A stretch of 47,265 nt of DNA from Lachnospiraceae bacterium (GCA_017430085.1 JAFRNR010000054.1:1-47265); one strand, 5' to 3'; shown: positions 24,434 through 33,791, counted from the first letter of the stretch. Notes: a model not told the origin generated them from the sequence alone. Numbers and translations are program-made.

Positions 24434-27400
24434 ATGAAGAAAGGATTTATGAAACGCGTGGGCACGGCGCTCCTGTCGGGGCTTCTCATGCTCACATCAC
24501 TCAGCCTGGTACCGATGAAGGTACAGGCTGCCAATGTCACTCATGGGGACGTTCAGATCCTCGATAAGGATTACAACGCCGTCTGGAACAGACTGAAGGC
24601 TAAGTACCCGAGCATCTTCCTGGACGCCAAGGTTTATCAGGATGGAGTTGAGGTCGGCACGGAGACAGCGGTCCGGGTGCTCATTACCAGATCCACAAAC
24701 CATCTCCAGAGCGGGAATCAAGGCGCGACGGAGAGATATATCAACGGGAATACGTCCGGTACGAGCAACATGGCTTTCGGCTTTCCGTCATTCCTGAACA
24801 ACGAAGTGTTCACCGTAAACGGCCATATCGGCTATTGCTTCGACTGGCTGACGCCGTCCCGTACAGGCCAGCACGTTGCCAGCAGTTCCCTGGCTGAGGC
24901 CGGGATCAATGTCCGTTCGGGCGTGGACGTGATCGGACTGGCGGAAGCGGCCAAGATGTTGACCCAGAACAACTTTGAGCTGATCACGAACAACGCCAGT
25001 CAGCTGGCGATGAGTATCACCGTACCGGCGAGCAGCTACCACAGTGCCGTCACGATCCCGAAGTCGGCCGTCGTGCAGCTGTTGCAGGACACCTCCGCTG
25101 ATGCCACTGCTTTTAAGCGCGGTCTGGTGCAGATGCTGGTCTGGGGCACGATGAACGACCTGCCCTATTCGGACTACATGTACTATTTCATCTCGGACAG
25201 CACCGGTTACTGGGACAAAGAAGGCAACTGGCACACGGGCGGAACCGGAATGCGTACAGCGCCGATCATCGGGATCGCCGGTTTTATCGATATCCCGAAG
25301 ATGTATCAGCTGGGATATCAGGCTTATCAGGACCTGAAGACCTCTGTGACGCAGACGGCTGACTGGGAACGTCAGTATGAACTGGAGGTTGGAAAAGTAT
25401 TTACTGTTCCGGCAGCGGATGTGGAGAACATCGGCAAGATCCTGGACGCGAATGGCGGCAAGATCGAGCCAAGCGGCAGCGTTCAGGTCACCCGCAGTTC
25501 AGACGGCAAGACGATCACGCTTAAAGCTACGCAGGCCATTACCAGCTGGACGGCCTGGCAGGGCATGACGGAGGATTCGTCCATGATCTACTCGTCCAAA
25601 CCCTATGATTCGTCCTATACCAATTCAAACGGGGACAGGGTATTCGGCTCCGGGCAGTTTATCGTGGATGTCAGCGCCATTCAGTACCTACGCGCCAGAG
25701 TCAAAGCGGTCATTCCGGACGGGTACGCCTATCTGCAGAAGTCGGCAATCGCTCAGAACGGCGTGAAGGCAGACAGCGGGTATTCTCTGGAAGGCGCTGT
25801 TTACGGCGTTTACGCGAGTGAGGCAAATGCCAACAGCGATTCCAATCGCCTTGCCACGCTTACCACAAACGCAAGCGGCAAGTCCAATACGGTGCAGCTG
25901 AAGGTCGGCACCTACTACGTGAAAGAGATCACAGCCCCCACAGGCTACGTGCTGGATACGGAAGTCCACTCCGTTACGGTGACTGCCTCGAATACGGAAT
26001 CGAACCCGGCGGTCATTTCGGTTGCTGACATGCCGCTTATGGGAACCGCGAAAGTCGTAAAGGCATCGGAGGACGGTAAGGTTGAAGGCCTGACCTTTAA
26101 GCTGGAAGGCCCGGTGTTCCGTCAGACCGAAACAGATGCGTCCGGCAGCATCACTTTCACGGATCTGCCCTTCGGAACCTATACGGTGACGGAAGTCCTG
26201 ACCGCAGATCAGAAGAAGATCTATAAGACCGAAGGCCCCTGGACTTTCACACTGGATGCCAGCCAGACCTCTTACACGGTCAATGCGCACAACACGCTGA
26301 TCACGAAGGACGTAAAGGTCAAGAAGACTGCAGAAGACGGAGCAAAGAAAGGATTTACTTTCCAACTGATCGGTTCCACGGTAAACGGCATGCAGATCAC
26401 CCGGACCGGAACGACCGACGCTAATGGCGAGATCGACTTCGGTCAGATCCCGAAGGGTACCTACACGATCCAGGAGATCAATGTACCGGACCAGTACGTC
26501 TCTCCCGATCCGCAGACTATTACGATAGCAGACAGCGATATGACCGTGACCTTTGCGAATAAGCTGAAGGTCGGCACCATCGAGATCATCAAAAAGACGG
26601 ATGACGGTGTGCTGCAGGGATTTAAGTTCCATCTTTCCGGTAAAACGATCGGCGGCAAGACCTATGAAGCCGATGCCACTACCAATGCGGCCGGAAAGGC
26701 GACCTTTATGAACGTTCCCTACGGTGACTACACGGTCTCTGAAGTGAATGTTCCTGTCCGTTACATCGTGCCGGAGAATCAGAACATCACGCTCTCCACG
26801 GCCGGTCCCGCGACGTTGACATTTGTCAATGAAACGTCCGGCAAGGTCACCGTGAAGAAGGTCTCTTCGGACGGTATCATCTCCGGAATCAGTTTCTCCC
26901 TCAAAGGCACATCGACCTTTACCGGAGAGGAAATCAACCGCTCCGCTGTGACGGGCAATGACGGCGTAGCGGTCTTTGAAGATCTGCCGGCCGGTACTTA
27001 CCGCATCGAGGAAAGCGGCGTCAAAGAATGGTATACCGTTTCCCCCGCCTACCGCGATGTGACGCTGGCTGCCGGTGATTCCAGGGAGGTGAGTTTCACC
27101 AATAGCTTAAAGACCGGTTCCGTGAAGATCATTAAGACCTCCGAAGACGGAATCCTTCAGGGCTTTACCTTCAAGCTGGAAGGCTATGCTCTGAACGAGA
27201 AGTTTTACAGCTTCGAGGCCACGACCGATGAAAATGGCGTGGCGACCTTCAGCAAAGTGCCGATCGGTGGGCCTTACCAGGTGACAGAGATCCTGAATGA
27301 AGCTCAGACCGGTCTCTACAAAGCGGTCGAGATCCGGGACATTTTCGTCCGGGAGAATGAGATGGTCGAGATTCCGGTCTTCAATGAGCTGAACCGCTAC

Positions 27401-30400
27401 TCTGTCCAGGTGGTCAAGACATCCGAGAGCGGTCTGCTGAAAGGCTTTACCTTTGAACTCTCCGGAACGGATATCGCCGGCCGCGACGTACTGCTGACGG
27501 CAGAGACCAATGCGGACGGCATTGCCGAGTTCACCAATGTCACTCCTGGAACCTATCGGGTCAGGGAGGTAAACACTCCGGATTACTTTATTGTTCCGGA
27601 GGATCAGACAGTGACCGTAACAGGCGCGGATGTGGAAGTTCACTTCCACAACGAGTACCAGAGCATCGATGTCCTGATCAAAAAGGTCAATGAGGATGGT
27701 GTCGTCGAGGGCTTCACCTTCGTGCTTTCCGGCAAGGCGGTTTCCGGTGAGAACATCTACCGGGAAGTGACTACGGACGCGGAAGGTAAAGCGACCTTCG
27801 AGAAGGTTCCCTGGGGCTCCTACACGATCAGTGAGTCCTATACGGAATTCCAGGAGAAGGTCTATCTGCCCACGGCTAACAGGACTCTGAAGGTGGAGGC
27901 CGGCAGCCAGGATAAAATGATCACCTGGACCAACCGCCTGCGCAAGTTTGAGGTGTCCGTTGTCAAGACGTCCGAAAACGAGGATATCGCGGGCAAGACC
28001 TTCCGTCTGTTCGGAACATCCCTTACCGGTGTGGAGATCGATATCAGTAAAAAGACCGATAAGGACGGTTACTGCTCTTTTGGTCAGGTCCCCCTGGGTG
28101 AGTATACGGTTTCCGAGGAGGACACGCCCTTCTGGTTCGTACAGCCGGAGGATCAGGAAATCATTGTGGAGACCGGAGATGTGACCAGTGAGTTTTGCAA
28201 TGCGCTGGCCCGAGGAACGATCCTGGTGAACAAGGCCTCCGAGGATGGTGTCCTGGCAGGCTTTGTTTTCCGCCTGCAGGGCACCTCTTACGGTGGGATC
28301 GAGATCGATGAAACGGCTGTCACAGATGAAAACGGTATTGCCCGTTTCGAGGAAATCCCTTATGGCGAATTCACCATCACTGAGGAACTGAACGAGGATC
28401 AGGCTTACGTCTACGTACAGAATGAACCTTTTACGGTGGATCTCCGCGCGGATGAGGCTTCCGCCGAAGTCATGAACAGCCTGATCCGACAGAAGGTTCA
28501 GGTCATCAAGACCTCCGAGAACAACGAGATCGAAGGAATCACCTTCCATCTGTTCGGGGAGACGGTGAACGGCATGGCAGTCGATGAATATGCCACTACC
28601 GATGCGGATGGCATCGCCGTGTTTGCTGCCGAAAAGGGCGGCATCCCGCGCGGCAGCTACACGGTCGAAGAAGTGGATACGAAGTTTTATTTCATCGATC
28701 CGGATGATCAGAGCATCACTGTTGCGACCGAGGATCTGGATCTTTCCTTCCGGAACGAGCTGCAGAAAGCAGATCTGGAAGTGACGAAGTCTTCCGAAGA
28801 CGGAATCCTGGCCGGATTCAGGTTCCATCTTTACGGCACCGCCTACAGCGGCGTCAAGGTGGACACCTATGCGGTAACCGATGCGGAAGGGAAAGTAGTG
28901 TTTGAACAGATTCCCTGGGGCGATTTCGTCCTGCGTGAGGAACTGAACGAGGAACAGGCCTTTGTCTATAAGGCCAATCTGTCGCAGAACATCACCTTGC
29001 TGGAGACGGAAAAGGAAAGCGCAGAGTTTACAAATGAACTGATCCGTCAGAGTGTCTGCATCGAAAAACGCTCTGAAGACGGCCAGCTGGAAGGTTTCAC
29101 CTTCAGGCTTTCCGGAAAAACTGTAAACGGAATGTCCGTCGAGGAATTTGCCACGACCAATGCAGAGGGCTTCGCTGAGTTCGCTGCCGAAAAGGGCGGT
29201 ATTCCCCGCGGGACCTATGTTGTTGAGGAACTGAACACGCCGGAGTATTTCGTCCAGCCGGAAAACCAGACGCTTGCCTTGGGCGAAGAAGATGCAGTGC
29301 TTGCGTTCTTCAACGAGAACAAGCGCGGCACCATCCTCATCACGAAGAAGGATATGGATTCCGGTGAACTGCTTACCGGCTGCCTTTTCGGAGTCTTTGA
29401 ATGGAACGGTGAGGAATACGTCAACATTAAGACGCTGTCCGATCAGGGCGACGGGACGTACTTTGCGGAGCTCAAATGGACGAAGGAAAACGAAGGCCGT
29501 TTCCAGATCCGGGAACTGATTGCCCCGGAAGGATACTTCCTGCTGCGGAATGATGGGGCAAACGAGTTTACCGTCGACTTTGCAGAAGACGGACTGGAGC
29601 TTTCCTTTGAGGCGATCAACATGAAACCGTCCATTGAGACGAATGCCACGAATGACCTGACGGAGAGTCATCTGCTCCCGGCAGCTGCCGATGCCAGCAT
29701 TACGGACCTGGTCACCTATCACAACCTGCTGATCGGCAAGACCTATGTGCTTTGCGGAACCTTGTTTGACAAGGTCTCCGGGGAGATGCTGCTGATCGAC
29801 GGAAATCCCGTCTCTTGTGAGAAGCGCTTCGTCGCCGAAACGGCGGACGGGACAGTCCCGATGACGTTCACTTTTGACGCTTCGGCACTTGCCGGGCGGG
29901 CGCTGGTCGTTTTCGAGAATCTCTATATCGACACGGACGATTACTGCGGTTCGTTTGAGGTCCTGGATTCGAATCTTGAGGAAATCGCTTCTCACATGAA
30001 TCCGGAAGATGAATCGCAGTCCATCTACATTCCGAAGATCCTGACGGAGGCAGACGAGAGCGTAATCGGCACCATTATGACAACGGTTACGGATCAGATC
30101 TCTTACGAGAACCTGATTCCCGGAGAGTCCTACACGATCCGTGGCCGCCTGGTGGACAAGGAGAGCGGTGAAGAAACCGGCTTCACGGAAGAGATGAGTT
30201 TCACTCCCGAGGAAGCAAACGGAAGCGTTACGCTGTCATTCCACTTTGATGCGACGGAGTATATCGGGAAAGACCTGGTCGTTTTCGAGCAGATCTTTGA
30301 TGCGGAAGGCAACCTGATTGGAAGCCACGAAGACCTGACAGATCCGAAGCAGACGGTTTCCATTACGGAACCGCCGGTTCCGCCCGCGACTGGTGATGAC

Positions 30401-30526
30401 TCGCAACTGATTCTCTGGAGTATCCTGGCAGGACTTTCCGGAGTCGCACTGATCCTCATTTGTCGCAAGAGTACGAAGGAAGAGGAAGAACCGAGCCGAA
30501 CTGAAGTTGACAAACGCACGAAATAA
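24434..30526 (+). CDS. giant sortase-anchored adhesin with thioester domain, Cna-B/SpaA and VaFE repeats
   Basis: A 2030-residue cell-wall surface protein. A signal peptide ends near KVQAANV (residue 33). The N-terminal ~390 residues look like a thioester domain: GYCFDW (Cys135) and RGLVQMLVWG (Gln233) could form the Cys-Gln bond used for covalent attachment to a target. From about residue 421 there are about 14 Cna-B/SpaA beta domains, most starting K-(T/A)SEDG---GFTF-L-G and holding the Lys and Glu for isopeptide bonds. From ~1732 there are two VaFE-type domains (VTYHNLLIGKTYVL; ISYENLIPGESYTI). The C-terminus has a sortase-like signal PPATGDD, a hydrophobic helix and a charged tail. GAAGGAGGAAATCG precedes the ATG. 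The sortase gene is not in the window. Confidence 0.9.
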   Translation: MKKGFMKRVGTALLSGLLMLTSLSLVPMKVQAANVTHGDVQILDKDYNAVWNRLKAKYPSIFLDAKVYQDGVEVGTETAVRVLITRSTNHLQSGNQGATERYINGNTSGTSNMAFGFPSFLNNEVFTVNGHIGYCFDWLTPSRTGQHVASSSLAEAGINVRSGVDVIGLAEAAKMLTQNNFELITNNASQLAMSITVPASSYHSAVTIPKSAVVQLLQDTSADATAFKRGLVQMLVWGTMNDLPYSDYMYYFISDSTGYWDKEGNWHTGGTGMRTAPIIGIAGFIDIPKMYQLGYQAYQDLKTSVTQTADWERQYELEVGKVFTVPAADVENIGKILDANGGKIEPSGSVQVTRSSDGKTITLKATQAITSWTAWQGMTEDSSMIYSSKPYDSSYTNSNGDRVFGSGQFIVDVSAIQYLRARVKAVIPDGYAYLQKSAIAQNGVKADSGYSLEGAVYGVYASEANANSDSNRLATLTTNASGKSNTVQLKVGTYYVKEITAPTGYVLDTEVHSVTVTASNTESNPAVISVADMPLMGTAKVVKASEDGKVEGLTFKLEGPVFRQTETDASGSITFTDLPFGTYTVTEVLTADQKKIYKTEGPWTFTLDASQTSYTVNAHNTLITKDVKVKKTAEDGAKKGFTFQLIGSTVNGMQITRTGTTDANGEIDFGQIPKGTYTIQEINVPDQYVSPDPQTITIADSDMTVTFANKLKVGTIEIIKKTDDGVLQGFKFHLSGKTIGGKTYEADATTNAAGKATFMNVPYGDYTVSEVNVPVRYIVPENQNITLSTAGPATLTFVNETSGKVTVKKVSSDGIISGISFSLKGTSTFTGEEINRSAVTGNDGVAVFEDLPAGTYRIEESGVKEWYTVSPAYRDVTLAAGDSREVSFTNSLKTGSVKIIKTSEDGILQGFTFKLEGYALNEKFYSFEATTDENGVATFSKVPIGGPYQVTEILNEAQTGLYKAVEIRDIFVRENEMVEIPVFNELNRYSVQVVKTSESGLLKGFTFELSGTDIAGRDVLLTAETNADGIAEFTNVTPGTYRVREVNTPDYFIVPEDQTVTVTGADVEVHFHNEYQSIDVLIKKVNEDGVVEGFTFVLSGKAVSGENIYREVTTDAEGKATFEKVPWGSYTISESYTEFQEKVYLPTANRTLKVEAGSQDKMITWTNRLRKFEVSVVKTSENEDIAGKTFRLFGTSLTGVEIDISKKTDKDGYCSFGQVPLGEYTVSEEDTPFWFVQPEDQEIIVETGDVTSEFCNALARGTILVNKASEDGVLAGFVFRLQGTSYGGIEIDETAVTDENGIARFEEIPYGEFTITEELNEDQAYVYVQNEPFTVDLRADEASAEVMNSLIRQKVQVIKTSENNEIEGITFHLFGETVNGMAVDEYATTDADGIAVFAAEKGGIPRGSYTVEEVDTKFYFIDPDDQSITVATEDLDLSFRNELQKADLEVTKSSEDGILAGFRFHLYGTAYSGVKVDTYAVTDAEGKVVFEQIPWGDFVLREELNEEQAFVYKANLSQNITLLETEKESAEFTNELIRQSVCIEKRSEDGQLEGFTFRLSGKTVNGMSVEEFATTNAEGFAEFAAEKGGIPRGTYVVEELNTPEYFVQPENQTLALGEEDAVLAFFNENKRGTILITKKDMDSGELLTGCLFGVFEWNGEEYVNIKTLSDQGDGTYFAELKWTKENEGRFQIRELIAPEGYFLLRNDGANEFTVDFAEDGLELSFEAINMKPSIETNATNDLTESHLLPAAADASITDLVTYHNLLIGKTYVLCGTLFDKVSGEMLLIDGNPVSCEKRFVAETADGTVPMTFTFDASALAGRALVVFENLYIDTDDYCGSFEVLDSNLEEIASHMNPEDESQSIYIPKILTEADESVIGTIMTTVTDQISYENLIPGESYTIRGRLVDKESGEETGFTEEMSFTPEEANGSVTLSFHFDATEYIGKDLVVFEQIFDAEGNLIGSHEDLTDPKQTVSITEPPVPPATGDDSQLILWSILAGLSGVALILICRKSTKEEEEPSRTEVDKRTK

Positions 30527-30703
30527 TGGTATATGTCCATAACAGACTTTTCCTATGCAAGTAGCTACCGGGATTGTATCGGGTTCGCCGGACGGCATAG
30601 GGAAGGCCCAAAAGCTGAGCGAGCGTATTGGGCAACTTCAGAACATTCTCTGTCGATCCCTTACGTAACGACCTCCGCTTTTTGTTTGGTTAAAGCCAGT
30701 CTT

Positions 30704-30735
30704 GGGCGGCATCGGTAACACGGTGCCGCCCTTTT
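30704..30735 (+). terminator. start-proximal terminator-like hairpin
   Basis: GGGCGGCATCG (30704-30714) pairs with CGGTGCCGCCC (30721-30731), loop GTAACA, then TTTT. It ends 16 bases before the next ATG. It terminates the adhesin transcript or gates entry to the next gene. In 30527-30703 only an unsupported 37-codon frame (30555-30668) was seen. Confidence 0.75.
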
Positions 30736-30751
30736 CTATGAAGGGAGAAAC

Positions 30752-31459
30752 ATGGAACTGACAATCAGGCCTATGACCAAGGATGAGCAGCTTTACTGCT
30801 ATACCCAGAGTGGGCAGATCGGATCCCAGACAGGCAATATCGGCTATCTCAGAGCTGATATGGACAGCAACGGTTTAGGATTCTTTTCCACCTGGAACGA
30901 TTTCCGCAGTGACCTGAAAACGCAGGAATTCAAGGATGAATTCGACGCGGTCATCAATGAACTGCGGTTTGGAGAAGGAGAAAAAACCTTTCTCAAGAAC
31001 AGGACAGCTCTGGGCAAGTACTGTTACAGCCGCCCGGAAGCGCTTATCAAAGACGGGAGAAGCGAGTTTGGGTTCCGCGTGGACACGGAGAAATATGCCT
31101 ATCTGATGCGCCTTAACCCGAACAAGGGCGAGTACAACCTGTACTGCTACTGTTATCAGAAATCCTGGCTGGACCGGCATCTGAAAGAGGCCGAACGAGG
31201 GATCCGCTTCATTGACAGCCATTACAGGGAACTCTTCCGGCTGCAGGACGGAGGAAAGATCCGCATCATCTGGCCGGACGGCGAAAAAGAGGAAAAGCGA
31301 TGCCGGTATATCGACAGCACTCACCTGGAGGTAGGCAGCGGTCCGCTGAATATCTATCACATCTGCGAGTTTGCGGAGCGAATGGAAGGCGGCAAGGCGA
31401 AGATCGAGCCTGTTGAAGGGCTCATGCCAAAAGAAAAACAACGAGCACATGAAAGATGA
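30752..31459 (+). CDS. conserved ICE protein of unknown function
   Basis: A 235-residue soluble protein. Its opening MTKDEQLYCYTQSGQIGSQ, then IGYLRADMDSNGLGFFSTWN and LKTQEFKDEFDAVINELR, is a pattern I associate with unnamed proteins of Clostridia conjugative elements (possibly an LPD28-like domain; I cannot confirm this). A Tyr/Cys-rich stretch (EYNLYCYCYQKSWLDRHL) lies in the middle. The C-terminus is charged. GAAGGGAGAAAC precedes the ATG, and the gene begins just after a terminator-like hairpin. It is 9 bases before the next gene, so the two form an operon. The function is unknown; DNA mimicry or antirestriction is only a guess. Confidence 0.7.
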   Translation: MELTIRPMTKDEQLYCYTQSGQIGSQTGNIGYLRADMDSNGLGFFSTWNDFRSDLKTQEFKDEFDAVINELRFGEGEKTFLKNRTALGKYCYSRPEALIKDGRSEFGFRVDTEKYAYLMRLNPNKGEYNLYCYCYQKSWLDRHLKEAERGIRFIDSHYRELFRLQDGGKIRIIWPDGEKEEKRCRYIDSTHLEVGSGPLNIYHICEFAERMEGGKAKIEPVEGLMPKEKQRAHER

Positions 31460-31468
31460 GGAGGAAAT

Positions 31469-32146
31469 ATGTGTAAACCAATCGAGATCTATGAATATCT
31501 GATGGAGAATCACGTCGGGAAAGAAAACGCTGTTTTCAGTAAGGATCTGGAGCAGCGTTTTTCTGTATCTGACCGGTCGCTGCGCCGTATCATCAGCGGA
31601 CTGCGGGAAGATGGTTTCCCGGTCTGCAGCGGCTGCACCGGTTATTATCTGGGCAAGTCCAGGAAAGAAATCAAAAGAACGGCTGACTGGCTTGGACGGA
31701 TGGCTGACGGCATCGCGGTCGCGAGCGAAAACGTAAAGGACATTTCTGACGAGACTCAGGAGCCGGTACGAATCATCATTTGGATCGGAGGACCAATGGA
31801 TATGGAAAGTATTGAAGGGCCGGCTCCGGAAAAGATCGATCTGGCAAAGCGGCTGATCCGTTTTTTCGAGGAGAACGATTCGCATGAGAAGGAACGAGCC
31901 CTGGAGCGAGGAAAGAATCAGGAAGAAGTCCTGGCCGAAAGCCTGCGGATGCTGGATTCCGGGCTGCTGATGAGGGCTCTGCTGGATGTGATGGAGCGCG
32001 TCTGTAAGGAAGAGACGAACTATCTCAAGAAGAACAACTATGAGCGGCTGCTGACGGATCTGGAGAGTTTTTATGACCGCCAGACCTGCATCAAACGCTA
32101 TGAGGAGGCAAAACGTCATGCGGAAAGAAATCATCTTTATCGATGA
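31469..32146 (+). CDS. helix-turn-helix protein, putative regulator
   Basis: A 225-residue protein. The N-terminal ~65 residues form a winged helix-turn-helix: IYEYLMENHVGKENAVFSKD, LEQRFSVSDRSLRRIISGL and GFPVCSGCTGYYLG as the wing. The central and C-terminal parts are helical and charged (NQEEVLAESLRMLDSGLLMR...) and may mediate dimerisation. It lies between the LPD28-like and ArdC-like genes in the same direction, with GAGGAGGAAAT before the ATG. The target operator is unknown. It probably regulates ICE genes. Confidence 0.7.
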   Translation: MCKPIEIYEYLMENHVGKENAVFSKDLEQRFSVSDRSLRRIISGLREDGFPVCSGCTGYYLGKSRKEIKRTADWLGRMADGIAVASENVKDISDETQEPVRIIIWIGGPMDMESIEGPAPEKIDLAKRLIRFFEENDSHEKERALERGKNQEEVLAESLRMLDSGLLMRALLDVMERVCKEETNYLKKNNYERLLTDLESFYDRQTCIKRYEEAKRHAERNHLYR

Positions 32147-32210
32147 GGACACGCTGACGCCGGAGGAATGGGAGGTGATCGCCGATGAGCCGGCCGAAGA
32201 ACAAGGATGA
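32118..32210 (+). CDS. 30-residue acidic peptide overlapping two genes
   Basis: A small frame with a good ribosome site (GAGGAGGCAAAACGTC) before the ATG at 32118 gives MRKEIIFIDEDTLTPEEWEV followed by ten more residues. It overlaps the end of the regulator gene by 29 bases and the start of the ArdC-like gene by 26. Its own sequence contains the GGGAGGTGATCGCC ribosome site for the ArdC gene. It may be a coupling peptide that helps translation of ArdC; whether the peptide itself acts is unknown. Confidence 0.45.
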   Translation: MRKEIIFIDEDTLTPEEWEVIADEPAEEQG

Positions 32211-33204
32211 GTACCGGCAGGAAATGGCGGAAGCCTTCGCCCGTGTCCTGGAGGAAAAGGGGCTGTCCTGGAAGAAGGAATGGCGGGGTACCGGAGGCGG
32301 TACCCCGCATAACGCTATCACGAAAGCCTGTTATCGCGGCAGCAATGCTTTCTGGCTGAAATTGGTCTCGGCCATGAAGGGCTACCGGGATCCCCGATGG
32401 GTGACGATGGTCCAGATCATGGACAACGATGCCAAGTATCATCCGAAGCAGAAATGGCATCTGAAAGCCGGTTCCAAGGCGACCTATGTGGAGTACTGGT
32501 ATCCATTTGATCTGAAAGCGAAGAAGGCACTGACCTGGGAGCAGTACAAACAGGAAATACAGAGCGGCCGCGGGGAGGACGAATTTAAGCTTTCTACGCG
32601 CTACACATCGGTCTTCAATGCCAGTGAAGTGGAGGGCATGCCGGCGCTTCCGGTACCCGAAGAGACTCCCGGCATCGGGATGGATGTGCTGGTATCAAGG
32701 CTCTCCGTCGGTATGGGTGTGCCGATCTATCTGGATGGCGGCGACAAGGCTTATTACTCTCCCCATAAGGACGAGATCCATCTTCCGACGCCCGGATCCT
32801 TCAAGAATAATTACGCATTTAATGCCACAGCGCTTCACGAGCTTTCCCATTCAACCGGGCATCCGTCCAGGCTGAACCGTCCACAAAGCGACTTTTTCGG
32901 AACAAGCCAGTATGCCTATGAGGAACTGGTTGCTGAGATGTGTTCCTGTTTCATGGGCTATGGGCTGGAGGCTGAAGCATCTTCCGAACATCTGGATAAC
33001 CATAAGGCATATGTCCAGTCCTGGATCCAGGCGATCCGTGAGAAACCGGAGACGCTGATCAAAGCGATCCGCGATGCGCAGGGAGCCGCCAGCTATATGG
33101 ACTGGAAAGCCGGACTGATTTCTGAGAAGGAATACGAAGCCGAAAAGGCACATTCCTTTGAGGTGAAGGTCCGGGATATCAGAAGCCGGGATACCGCACG
33201 ATAA
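32185..33204 (+). CDS. ArdC-like antirestriction protein with zincin domain
   Basis: A 339-residue protein with the two ArdC parts. The N-terminal ssDNA-binding domain is about residues 1-135 (GGTPHNAITKACYRGSNAFWL, WVTMVQIMDNDAKYHPKQKW, LKAGSKATYVEYWYP). The C-terminal metallopeptidase-like domain has HELSHSTGHPSRLNR (HExxH) and the third-ligand region YEELVAEM. In the plasmid relative, ArdC protects incoming single-stranded DNA and counteracts restriction. Here it would protect the transferred strand or the new host's copy. Its ribosome site lies within the small upstream gene. Transcription probably ends before the promoter at 33210. Confidence 0.88.
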   Translation: MSRPKNKDEYRQEMAEAFARVLEEKGLSWKKEWRGTGGGTPHNAITKACYRGSNAFWLKLVSAMKGYRDPRWVTMVQIMDNDAKYHPKQKWHLKAGSKATYVEYWYPFDLKAKKALTWEQYKQEIQSGRGEDEFKLSTRYTSVFNASEVEGMPALPVPEETPGIGMDVLVSRLSVGMGVPIYLDGGDKAYYSPHKDEIHLPTPGSFKNNYAFNATALHELSHSTGHPSRLNRPQSDFFGTSQYAYEELVAEMCSCFMGYGLEAEASSEHLDNHKAYVQSWIQAIREKPETLIKAIRDAQGAASYMDWKAGLISEKEYEAEKAHSFEVKVRDIRSRDTAR

Positions 33205-33209
33205 AATCA

Positions 33210-33238
33210 TTGCAATTTCAGACAGAACCCGTTATAGT
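33210..33238 (+). promoter_or_regulatory. promoter of the small basic protein gene
   Basis: TTGCAA (33210-33215), 17-base spacer, TATAGT (33233-33238), about 40 bases before the ATG at 33281. Confidence 0.65.
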
Positions 33239-33280
33239 ATGCGGCGGACCACCGATTCCAAGACCTGAAAGGAGGAACCT

Positions 33281-33490
33281 ATGGACAGATTTGTGCCGAT
33301 CGGCAAGCAAAGCAAGAAGAAACAAAAAGAGTTCAATGCCAAACAGCGAAAAACCTGGGGCGAGTTCAGTCCGGTGACCAGAACGGTACCGAGCGGAAAG
33401 GCCTACAACAGGAAAAAGCTGAAAGCGGACGAACGACGAAACAGCAGGGATTTCAGAAATGAACCTGCTGTTTTTTGTTTGGCGGACTGA
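33281..33490 (+). CDS. small basic protein conserved in Clostridia ICEs
   Basis: A 69-residue, very basic protein: MDRFVPIGKQSKKKQKEFNA, then WGEFSPVTRTVPSGKAYNRK, and a charged end. The DRFVP-K-SKK and SPVTR--PS-KAYNRKK pattern is one I associate with unnamed proteins of Clostridia mobile elements. The size and charge suggest nucleic acid binding, but there is no recognised domain. AAAGGAGGAACCT is directly before the ATG, and a near-consensus promoter lies upstream, so it is its own unit. Confidence 0.7.
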   Translation: MDRFVPIGKQSKKKQKEFNAKQRKTWGEFSPVTRTVPSGKAYNRKKLKADERRNSRDFRNEPAVFCLAD

Positions 33491-33498
33491 TCGCACAT

Positions 33499-33527
33499 TT
33501 TACACTGTCCGTACGGTCCGGTATGAT
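33499..33527 (+). promoter_or_regulatory. promoter with palindromic spacer
   Basis: TTTACA (33499-33504), 17-base spacer, TATGAT (33522-33527). The spacer contains the palindrome CCGTACGG (33509-33516), a possible operator. It drives the 51-residue gene at 33551. Confidence 0.65.
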
Positions 33528-33550
33528 GCTCCCCGAAAGGAGGCGCAGCC

Positions 33551-33706
33551 ATGTTTGGAAAGAAGAAAAACAAAGTCCGTTTGGAACTGACGCATGAGGA
33601 GAAACGCTATCTCTTCCAGATCATGGTATGGTTCCGGAACAAAGTCCTCTCTGAAGGTGGTCCGACAGAAGATATCGACGGCGTCATTCTGAAACTGGCG
33701 CGATAA
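33551..33706 (+). CDS. 51-residue protein, paralogue of the one at 43096
   Basis: A small protein, MFGKKKNKVRLELTHEEKRY then LFQIMVWFRNKVLSEGG and PTEDIDGVILKLAR. It has a good ribosome site (GAAAGGAGGCGCAGCC) and its own promoter. The segment WFRNKVLSEGGPTEDIDGVI aligns with NFRNGLLSDARPTEDVEELI of the 63-residue protein at 43096-43287, so both belong to one family. No function is known; a single amphipathic helical hairpin is likely. Confidence 0.7.
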   Translation: MFGKKKNKVRLELTHEEKRYLFQIMVWFRNKVLSEGGPTEDIDGVILKLAR

Positions 33707-33742
33707 GCTTTATTTGGAAACAGCAATACTCGAAAGGTCATC

Positions 33743-33770
33743 TTGACATTTACCGCTATAGCGGTATAAT
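33743..33770 (+). promoter_or_regulatory. near-consensus promoter with palindromic operator for the HipBA-like operon
   Basis: TTGACA (33743-33748), 16-base spacer, TATAAT (33765-33770), both boxes perfect. The palindrome TACCGCTATAGCGGTA (33751-33766) fills most of the spacer and runs into the -10 box. Such placement fits autorepression by the helix-turn-helix protein encoded just downstream. Confidence 0.88.
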
Positions 33771-33791
33771 AATGCCGGAGGTGGCCTTTTT

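Noticed and set aside
27107-29995. A 962-codon open frame on the minus strand across the adhesin repeats
   Set aside because: Explained by the repetitive codon pattern of the Cna-B domains on the plus strand.
30555-30668. A 37-codon frame starting MQVATGIVSGSPDGIGKAQK between the adhesin and the next gene
   Set aside because: No ribosome site is visible and it lies in a non-coding gap; it is possible but unsupported.
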